The notes under the pieces are model-generated. The model saw only the letters and a list, made by a program, of their open reading frames with translations, had not been told where the DNA came from and made no database searches. A program made the position numbers and the translations under genes. From positions 1,364,001 through 1,428,000 of the forward strand of contig NC_006049.2 in NCBI RefSeq assembly GCF_000006445.2: 64,000 bases of DNA, read 5' to 3'. Numbering within the stretch: position 1 is the first letter of the stretch; every line of letters starts with the position of its first letter. Positions 57,885 through 64,000 of the stretch are shown here, one piece after another. Origin of the DNA: Debaryomyces hansenii CBS767. Taxonomy: Eukaryota; Ascomycota; Pichiomycetes; Serinales; Debaryomycetaceae.

Positions 57885-58228
57885 GTCGACGGTTTTTTTT
57901 CCCGGTTTCTCCAAATGTGTCTTCCCCCGAACTTATCGGAAAGATTCATTTGTTGATAAAGATGTAAATATGACGTATTTTATATACTTCAAGCTGTATA
58001 TCGTTATAAGGTAACATTGTTGCATTAAGCTATCCCCACAAACTTTTGCAATCAATTTCTTATAAACGATAGTCACTTCCCGACATTCGTACGACCGTAG
58101 AAACATTTTCTATTGCTTGATTGTTTAATTATATCAAGCTAACAGACAAAAATCTATAAACACTACGTATTTGTATCATGATTATATGCATTGGAATTAA
58201 CAGATAGAAAAACTCGATTGATATGGTT

Positions 58229-58237
58229 AAAAAAAAA
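58229..58237 (-). terminator. RNA polymerase III terminator of tRNA-Val
   Basis: Nine A on the plus strand, which is T9 on the transcribed side just past the tRNA-Val 3' end. Confidence 0.8.
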
Positions 58238-58240
58238 GAA

Positions 58241-58314
58241 TGATTTTGCCCAGGATCGAACTGGGGACGTTCTGCGTGTTAAGCAGATGCCATAACCAAC
58301 TAGACCACAAAACC
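58241..58314 (-). tRNA. tRNA-Val (anticodon AAC)
   Basis: 74-nt cloverleaf without intron. Acceptor GGTTTTG pairs with CAAAATC, discriminator A. The anticodon stem CTGC/GCAG frames loop TTAACAC with anticodon AAC. D arm TGGTCTAGTTGGTTATGGCA and T arm CCCAG-TTCGATC-CTGGG match yeast tRNA-Val. Confidence 0.96.
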
Positions 58315-58515
58315 TTTCTTATGAGGTAAGTTTTTCCACAAAATTACTATTACATGTGTCATAAATTTCATATACTGTATATAATTGCAATTATTCGTTA
58401 CTACAAGTGGAGATTCAATATCATATGTCAAGGTTGATGAACAAACGGATATAAAGCGGTGAAAAGTCAATAAATTTGAGGTATAAAAAAGATACGCTAC
58501 GTACATCAATCCGGT

Positions 58516-61131
58516 ATGGAAACGTTAGAAGTTCATTCTAAAGATTTTTTAGTTAAATGGGTGTATGCTCCCGATAATAGTATTATTGACTGGCAGGTCA
58601 AACCATTGAAGAAGTCGATTAATTTTGCGATTTACCGTAAAAATGAATTGTCGGAAGGTACGAAGGAAGGATCTGAAAATCCAATTCCTCGGTCAACATC
58701 ATCTTTTACTAAGGATGATGTTTTGAATGGGAGTGTGGATAGTTTAGGAAGTAACATTTCGTCGGTCAACTTGGCCAATTCCAATGTGTACAAGACACGG
58801 TCACGGTCAAATACATTTACTAATAATTTGAATCACTCTGACTTGACTTTGGTGAAAGACTATAAGAAATTGATTTCTGATGAGTTGGTTCATGGGAAGT
58901 ACGAAATCGAGAAGGGGGGTGTTTTTGCATTTATATTTGATAACTCGTTTTCCAAGACTATTCTGAAGAAGATCTTATTCACTTCGAAAATCTTGTTTGC
59001 TAGTCCTGACAAAAATAGTATTTATAGACGCAAGCTGACTATTCAAAGGAAATCCAGTACTGAGTTGAGACTTCGCAATGGTGAGAGTGCTGGAGGCCAA
59101 GACTTGCAAGTCCCAACACCCAATAGCTCCAAGGCCAACAACGAAGAATTATTACAGTCTGTGCTATTGAAAAAGAGAAGAAAGAAGCTTCAAGGGTTTG
59201 TGAAGAGGTTTTTCATACTTAATTTTCATCATGGCACATTATCGTACTTCAGAGTGAACGATAACAAATTGAGGGGACAAATGCCAATAAAGCAGTCTAT
59301 AGTTAGCGCAAACGCAAAAAAGAGAGAAATTATCATTGATTCAGGAATGGAAGCTTGGTGTTTAAAAACTGTCAATGCGCAAGACTTTAATTTGTGGGTC
59401 GAAGCTTTCAATGAAGTTAAGAAATCACAGTATGCTTGCGAAAGGGATGTTCAAGAAAAGACTCCCGTTAAGTCTGACAGTGCTTCTGTGATACGTGATT
59501 TAGAAACGATTTCTCAGAAGCTAAACACCTTAAAATTTAAGAATGATGCGTCATCAGAATCATTGATTTTGAATATCCTGGGAATTTCAGACGACGTAGA
59601 ACATGTACTTGATAAATTGAAGTCTGCTATATCAACTAATGGAGTCGCAAGAGGATCTGCGGGTGATGTACATTCAGTCTTTTCTTCTAATGAATTTTAC
59701 GATGCCAAAGAGTACATCGATGCAATGAATTCTGGTGTAGTGTTATTGGATAAGCCAAATACAAAGCAATCACTTAACACATACTCAGATGAAAGTGCTG
59801 ATGAGTATGAAGATCAAGAATCACTTTCTTCGTCTTCCTCTTCCTCTGGGTCAAATGATGATGATGATGATGATTATCTTGAAACAACCGTTATTAACAA
59901 CTCAATAGCAGAGCCTACTTCGAATGACAATGATGATAATTTGTATCCTTTACCGCATGATCCAGTTGAACGCGATTATGATATCCCTGTTTGCGAGCAC
60001 CATCCACCTAGTATATTAGGATTTGTAAGAAAGAATGTTGGGAAAGATTTGTCCACACTTCGTATGCCTGTTGACATCAATGAGCCAATTTCTATTTTAC
60101 AGAAGTATGCGGAAATATTTGAATATAGTGAATTGATTGATAATGCGTTGCAGGTAACTCGTGAAGATGATACTGGTGAAAGGATACTAAGGATCGCAGC
60201 TTTTGCAGTAAGTTTTCTTTCTCCCATGAGGGTTAAGGAAAGAAATGCACGTAAGCCATTCAATCCATTATTAGGGGAAACATATGAATTGGTCCGCGAA
60301 GACCATGGCATACGATTGATAAGTGAAAAAGTTAGCCATAGGCCGCCAGTTTTTGCAATGTTTGCTGAATCAAAAGATTGGACCTTCTCATTTAGTCCTG
60401 CTCCAAATCAAAAGTTCTGGGGTAAAAACTTTGAAGTTTTTACAAATGGTATATGCAAATTAACGATCAGATCTACTGGTGAATTATTCACATGGAACCA
60501 ACCAATAACTTTATTGAAAAATATTATCGCCGGTGAAAAATATTCAGAGCCGTCTTCAGAAATTATTGTAAAATCTTCAACCGGATTCAAAGCAATTGTT
60601 GAATTTGCTAAAAGTGGTATGTTTAGTGGAAGATCCGAAGACTTAACTATTAAATCAATTGGTCCAAATAAAAAAAATTTGCCATATTCAGTTACCGGTA
60701 AATGGACTGAATCATTGACTTTGAAAACCAATACTACAGAAAAATTAATTTGGACCGTTGGAGAATTGTTACCCAACTACACCAAGAAATATGGTTTTAC
60801 TAAATATGCTGGTTCGTTGAATAAAATCACAGATATTGAACGTGGTAACTTGCCACCAACAGATACAAGATTGAGACCAGATATCTTGGTATATAGAAGT
60901 GGTGATGTACCTAAGGCTGAGGTGCTTAAGGTTAGTATTGAAGACATGCAAAGAGAAAAGAGAAAGGAATTAGATATTAGTGGGGGAATTTATAAGCCCA
61001 AATTTTTCACGCAGGTTGGTGGTGATGAAAAGTCTCCAGACACTGGTGAATGGGTTTATATCACCGGTGAAAAAAGTTATTGGAATAGAAGAGAAAATAA
61101 CGACTGGGAAGACTTACCTAGTTTATGGTGA
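58516..61131 (+). CDS. OSH3: OSH3, oxysterol-binding protein
   Basis: 871 residues. It starts with a GOLD-like domain (METLEVHSKDFLVKWVYAP, then QVKPLKKSINFAIY). A PH domain occupies about 215-300 (LLKKRRKKLQGFVKRFF to LWVEAFNEV). An FFAT motif EFYDAKE at 393-399, which in the family binds the ER protein Scs2/VAP, is followed by a Ser-rich and Asp-rich tract. The lipid-transfer ORD fills about 490-865 with the signature KVSHRPPVFAMF near 606-617. Osh3 works at ER-plasma membrane contacts, regulating PI4P via Sac1. OSH3 is YHR073W, near RRP4/TRM5 in S. cerevisiae. Confidence 0.95.
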   Translation: METLEVHSKDFLVKWVYAPDNSIIDWQVKPLKKSINFAIYRKNELSEGTKEGSENPIPRSTSSFTKDDVLNGSVDSLGSNISSVNLANSNVYKTRSRSNTFTNNLNHSDLTLVKDYKKLISDELVHGKYEIEKGGVFAFIFDNSFSKTILKKILFTSKILFASPDKNSIYRRKLTIQRKSSTELRLRNGESAGGQDLQVPTPNSSKANNEELLQSVLLKKRRKKLQGFVKRFFILNFHHGTLSYFRVNDNKLRGQMPIKQSIVSANAKKREIIIDSGMEAWCLKTVNAQDFNLWVEAFNEVKKSQYACERDVQEKTPVKSDSASVIRDLETISQKLNTLKFKNDASSESLILNILGISDDVEHVLDKLKSAISTNGVARGSAGDVHSVFSSNEFYDAKEYIDAMNSGVVLLDKPNTKQSLNTYSDESADEYEDQESLSSSSSSSGSNDDDDDDYLETTVINNSIAEPTSNDNDDNLYPLPHDPVERDYDIPVCEHHPPSILGFVRKNVGKDLSTLRMPVDINEPISILQKYAEIFEYSELIDNALQVTREDDTGERILRIAAFAVSFLSPMRVKERNARKPFNPLLGETYELVREDHGIRLISEKVSHRPPVFAMFAESKDWTFSFSPAPNQKFWGKNFEVFTNGICKLTIRSTGELFTWNQPITLLKNIIAGEKYSEPSSEIIVKSSTGFKAIVEFAKSGMFSGRSEDLTIKSIGPNKKNLPYSVTGKWTESLTLKTNTTEKLIWTVGELLPNYTKKYGFTKYAGSLNKITDIERGNLPPTDTRLRPDILVYRSGDVPKAEVLKVSIEDMQREKRKELDISGGIYKPKFFTQVGGDEKSPDTGEWVYITGEKSYWNRRENNDWEDLPSLW

Positions 61132-61355
61132 TGAATCTTGTTCGTTTACTGAAGTCCTTTTTGCATATTTAAATTTATATATATTTTTTAGTATTTGTTT
61201 TGTAGTGTTGAAGTAATATATGATATTTATCAATAAGTTTTGAATAAAGATGCACGAATTACAGAATTTTTAAAAATGTGCGAAATAATTGTGAATAAGT
61301 TTAGAATTTCATACAAGCCAATAATACATACCAAATTAAATAACTAACGGTTAAA

Positions 61356-62816
61356 CTATAGTTTGAGGTTTAGCCTTTCTTCAGAATTATTTCTTGATGG
61401 CATATCAAAGAGATCTAAGCTTTCCGGGTCCATGCTTGAATTCAAAGTTGAACTATTCATATTTCTCGAATTTCTTGTGAATAGTAAAAATTGCAACTGC
61501 TTCCGTAAACTATTAATCAAAACCCTTTGCAAATTTAAATCATCTTTCATCATAAAATTATCATTAACCAATCCATTGATTATTGATTTTCTATCAGTTA
61601 AAGAGGAATTCTCTCTATCTATAAACGGGATTATTTTTTCTTCCATTTCGAATTTTAACCTATCAATCTCATAATTTAAATAGATCAATTTATCTTGATC
61701 TTCCAAAGACGTAATCGAGGAATTATATTTGTTTATTTCTTCAATCGGTTCATTGTAGCCTAAATTTGTTATCTTACCTTGAATTATCAGACTTAAAATC
61801 TTATTGATTTGCTTCTGTAAAAAATTGTTCTCTGTTGATACAGAATCTATCTTGTCATTAAGCCTATTAATATATGGCAATAACTGGTTTAATTGACAAT
61901 TGTTTTTTTGTAAATGAATTTCCAACGCAGGTTCATTATTTCCTATCCAGCTACAACCAATTTCGCGAGCTGGACACTTGAAATGCCGAATCTTGGAACA
62001 ATTCTCTTTATGTTTATTTAAATGTTTAAGCGGTATCATATCGTTTAAACACAAGTCGCATGTCTGATAATTGTATATACATTCATCTGACAAATGCAGC
62101 TCCTCAGATATCCTTGTAAGATCTGTATTACAATATTCGCATGGGAATATTTCATGAATGCATTTAGTTTCATTGTCAGAAAGAAATCTTCGTTCTACTG
62201 TCATGGTGCAAACTTCGTCACTATCGTAATCATCATCAACATTATCGTTGTCTTCTTCATTGCTCTTCCTTATAAATCTTTTCCCATTACACTGAACACC
62301 TGTATAACCACAGTCCGATATTACATGATGTTCTAACTCCCAGCGACATCCAGTCCATTTGCAGCCTCTTTCATGATTCAAACAGTACACTTGAAGGTCA
62401 TCAATTAAATTGGTAACAAGCAAAGGCGTGGGGAATAAGTCGTTCACATTGGATGCATCCAAAGGTGTTCTATCCAATGGACATGACCCTTTCAAGTCAT
62501 CGTTAATATTCCCATTGAAAGCTTTAAAGCATTCATAAATGCAGCTTTTACAAAACGTATGCCCGCATATCGTTGTTAGTGGCTCTAAAAAAGGCTGCTG
62601 ACAGACTGGACAATTCAAATGTTCCGTAGATGTCTTATATTTAATGTTTCTTAAATCTGGTTTAGCGTTATGATTAATCGAATTGAATGAAGTTGCGTAG
62701 TCTGTAATTTTAATTTCATCATCATAGCGACAATAAATGCTTTCTGTGTTAGTTAATGAAACGTTCTCTAGCATTTCATCAATACCATTTATCAGATCTT
62801 TAACATCGTCTGACAT
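61356..62816 (-). CDS. RING / TRAF-type zinc-finger protein, probable E3 ubiquitin ligase
   Basis: 486 residues. The RING at 69-115 has ligands C69, C72, C84, H86, C89, C92, C112 and D115 (CPLD), so the last ligand is Asp, as in TRAF6 and Nrdp1 RINGs. TRAF-type zinc fingers follow (about 140-300; CLNHERGCKWTGCRWELEHHV, CEYCNTDL, CDLCLNDM, CPAREIGCSWIG). An acidic loop interrupts them near 190-210. Residues 305-450 are coiled coil and the end is Ser/Asn-rich. I know no S. cerevisiae counterpart with this plan. There is no MATH domain. Substrate unknown. Confidence 0.8.
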   Translation of the reverse strand: MSDDVKDLINGIDEMLENVSLTNTESIYCRYDDEIKITDYATSFNSINHNAKPDLRNIKYKTSTEHLNCPVCQQPFLEPLTTICGHTFCKSCIYECFKAFNGNINDDLKGSCPLDRTPLDASNVNDLFPTPLLVTNLIDDLQVYCLNHERGCKWTGCRWELEHHVISDCGYTGVQCNGKRFIRKSNEEDNDNVDDDYDSDEVCTMTVERRFLSDNETKCIHEIFPCEYCNTDLTRISEELHLSDECIYNYQTCDLCLNDMIPLKHLNKHKENCSKIRHFKCPAREIGCSWIGNNEPALEIHLQKNNCQLNQLLPYINRLNDKIDSVSTENNFLQKQINKILSLIIQGKITNLGYNEPIEEINKYNSSITSLEDQDKLIYLNYEIDRLKFEMEEKIIPFIDRENSSLTDRKSIINGLVNDNFMMKDDLNLQRVLINSLRKQLQFLLFTRNSRNMNSSTLNSSMDPESLDLFDMPSRNNSEERLNLKL

Positions 62817-63093
62817 TATACAATCTCCATCAGCTAAGTCATAAGTTTCCTGACAAGATGAATGTTGATCATTCTACTCTATCATACGCTAAAATTTGGA
62901 GTCCTGACCTCGGTATATCGGTTGTCGCACGGAAGCCTTAGGGTTTCTTGTGATGATTAGGTATAATGTATTCTAAAAAATTGCTAACAGAAACCTAGAA
63001 GAATATTGTTCAAGAAAATGGGTTCTATATTGCTAGAAATAAAATATTCCATCTTGTATTCGTGGTATTCAATAATCAGACTAAAGATATACT

Positions 63094-63099
63094 AAAAAA
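63094..63099 (-). terminator. RNA polymerase III terminator of tRNA-Gln
   Basis: Six A on the plus strand, T6 on the transcribed side, eight bases past the tRNA-Gln 3' end. Confidence 0.7.
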
Positions 63100-63107
63100 T
63101 TAGATAT

Positions 63108-63179
63108 AGGTCGTACCCGGATTCGAACTGGGGTTGTCCGGATCAAAACCGAAAGTGATAACCACTACACTATACAACC
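63108..63179 (-). tRNA. tRNA-Gln (anticodon TTG)
   Basis: 72-nt cloverleaf without intron. Acceptor GGTTGTA pairs with TACGACC, with one U-G wobble. The anticodon loop TTTTGAT carries TTG, reading CAA. D arm TAGTGTAGTGGTTATCA and T arm CCCAG/TTCGAAT agree with yeast tRNA-Gln. Discriminator T. Confidence 0.95.
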
Positions 63180-63235
63180 GATTTATTTCATCCAAATGAA
63201 TGGATATATCCAGTGATTTCTGAAGCTTCTAAAAC

Positions 63236-64000
63236 CTAAAAAAATGGTGCAGCAGCTCCATCGCCTCGTAAGTCTGAACCAGCTGCATATATTAACTGAC
63301 CATCTTTAGAAATATCCTTGATTATTTGAGCACGTCCAAACATTTTTCTGTCATGCCCAGTAACTACCTTTGTAGTATGTCCCAATTTTGATAATTCTTC
63401 AACAACATTTGGATCAATTCCATCTTCTAATGCAACTTCAGTCACAGCAGTTGATACTGGTCCATCACTGCCTTTACCTCTATCTGAATCCATTCTATCC
63501 TTTGTAGCATTGAGACAAAACCTTGGCAGATCAATCAGCTGTTGAGGGGTAAAACCAAAGACACATAAATTCAAGACATGTTGCACTTGACCGACTGGTT
63601 GCATGTAACCACCCATGTTACCGAATGCTGCAAATAATGAATCATCTTTTGAATTTGTAATTAATGAAGGGATGATTGTATGGTAAGGTCTCTTACCTCC
63701 TTCAAAACAATTTTTAAGATCAGGTGTTAAGTTGAAATTAGCACCTCTGTTGTGTAAACAAAATCCGTAATCTGGAACAGCGATACCAGAACCAAAATCA
63801 TCATATACAGAATTGATAAATGAGCAAGCGTCTCCATTCGAATCAGTAACTGCAAGGTATACAGTGTCGGATTTATATCTGGGGTTTGGTACTCCGTGCT
63901 CGATAACACTACTATCTAATATTTTATCCATGCTGAATAATTCAGCTCTTTTTTTCAAGTAGGATTCACTTAAGAGGTCATCAAGTGGGATTTTTGAAAA
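63236..64000 (-). CDS. gamma-glutamyltransferase family protein, YwrD-type (5' end off window)
   Basis: The frame has no stop from 63236 to the right edge, giving 254 residues of the C-terminal part. The putative autocleavage site and nucleophile Thr is in KSDTVYLAVTDSNGD. Conserved blocks follow: FGSGIAVPDYGFCLHNRG, GGKRPYHTIIPSLI, NMGGYMQPVGQVQHVLNL and LPRFCLNA. These resemble bacterial YwrD and its fungal relatives more than the yeast vacuolar enzyme Ecm38, whose typical substrate-binding segments differ. The family consists of Ntn hydrolases. The last residues before the stop are GAAAPFF. The gene start and the large subunit lie outside the window. Confidence 0.8.
   Translation of the reverse strand, partial: FSKIPLDDLLSESYLKKRAELFSMDKILDSSVIEHGVPNPRYKSDTVYLAVTDSNGDACSFINSVYDDFGSGIAVPDYGFCLHNRGANFNLTPDLKNCFEGGKRPYHTIIPSLITNSKDDSLFAAFGNMGGYMQPVGQVQHVLNLCVFGFTPQQLIDLPRFCLNATKDRMDSDRGKGSDGPVSTAVTEVALEDGIDPNVVEELSKLGHTTKVVTGHDRKMFGRAQIIKDISKDGQLIYAAGSDLRGDGAAAPFF

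Larger units (their letters stand above)
57812..58240. other. 429-bp intergenic region with the VBA-type promoter
   Basis: Promoter-side region of the VBA-type gene. It holds the TATA box, the CGG sites and, up to 57949, an in-frame extension of the gene that probably is not translated. The rest to tRNA-Val shows no gene. Confidence 0.4.

Noticed and set aside
1..64000. Transposons, LTRs, viral or toxin genes, CRISPR arrays
   Set aside because: Searched by eye near the tRNAs and in gaps; no terminal repeats, reverse transcriptase, integrase or repeat-spacer pattern seen. Absence by eye is not proof.
1..64000. A novel multi-gene system
   Set aside because: The neighbours are unrelated housekeeping genes with conserved yeast synteny; no cluster of functionally linked unknown genes is present.

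Overview
The window is a gene-dense stretch of nuclear chromosome from a budding yeast. The evidence is near-complete ORFs with few introns, AT-rich spacers of 25-740 bp, eukaryotic tRNA genes (one with a short intron) and a full set of Saccharomycotina orthologues. I read it as a CUG-Ser clade yeast (Debaryomyces/Candida group). The best internal sign is that the catalytic loop of the tyrosine phosphatase at 19844-21823 has an in-frame CTG where the family has an invariant serine. A CTG in the mitochondrial release factor gene also falls on a serine of bacterial RF1. If this is right, every Leu written for CTG in a standard translation should be Ser. The exact species cannot be fixed from this window.

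Layout. 1-6400: TAN1 (cut by the left edge), an F-box/YccV protein, mitochondrial Hsp70 SSQ1, proteasome subunit PRE5 and a small mitochondrial membrane protein. 6451-15758: exocyst SEC15, IRC6, allantoin-pathway DAL3, mitofusin FZO1 and an MFS transporter. 15943-26745: SRP14, UBX3, a close tRNA-Arg/tRNA-Phe pair, RAM1, a PTP2/3-type phosphatase, a coiled-coil protein, NUR1 and NUP53/ASM4. This matches S. cerevisiae YDL092W-YDL088C in order and orientation, with insertions. 26926-41950: RRP42, TRM3, a DUF3445 protein, ATG20, NUP84, RPN6, OMS1 and TMA17, mostly from the same ancestral neighbourhood (YDL097C-YDL116W). 42101-53026: MRF1, a p24 protein, the RRP4/TRM5 divergent pair, a CSC1/RSN1-like channel, RAD34/RAD4 and RNH203. 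53367-64000: a 2-oxoglutarate oxygenase, a YML018C/THI74-like transporter, a VBA-type MFS transporter, tRNA-Val, OSH3, a RING/TRAF zinc-finger protein, tRNA-Gln and a gamma-glutamyltransferase cut by the right edge.

The genes are mostly housekeeping: proteasome (PRE5, RPN6, TMA17), exosome (RRP42, RRP4), tRNA modification (TAN1, TRM3, TRM5), nuclear envelope and pore (NUR1, NUP53, NUP84), mitochondrial upkeep (SSQ1, FZO1, OMS1, MRF1) and traffic (SEC15, IRC6, p24, ATG20, OSH3). They do not form one pathway. The accessory, probably regulated genes are DAL3, DUF3445, the 2OG oxygenase, the VBA transporter and the gamma-glutamyltransferase.

I found no transposon, LTR, CRISPR, viral insertion or clustered novel system. 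The points worth a second look are local: a probable dicistronic tRNA gene, convergent genes whose stop codons abut with no spacer, a recurrent CACGTG element about 65-90 bp upstream of several starts, a GATA palindrome before DAL3, and the CTG serine evidence. Several start codons were moved from non-ATG positions to the first in-frame ATG; this is noted where it applies.
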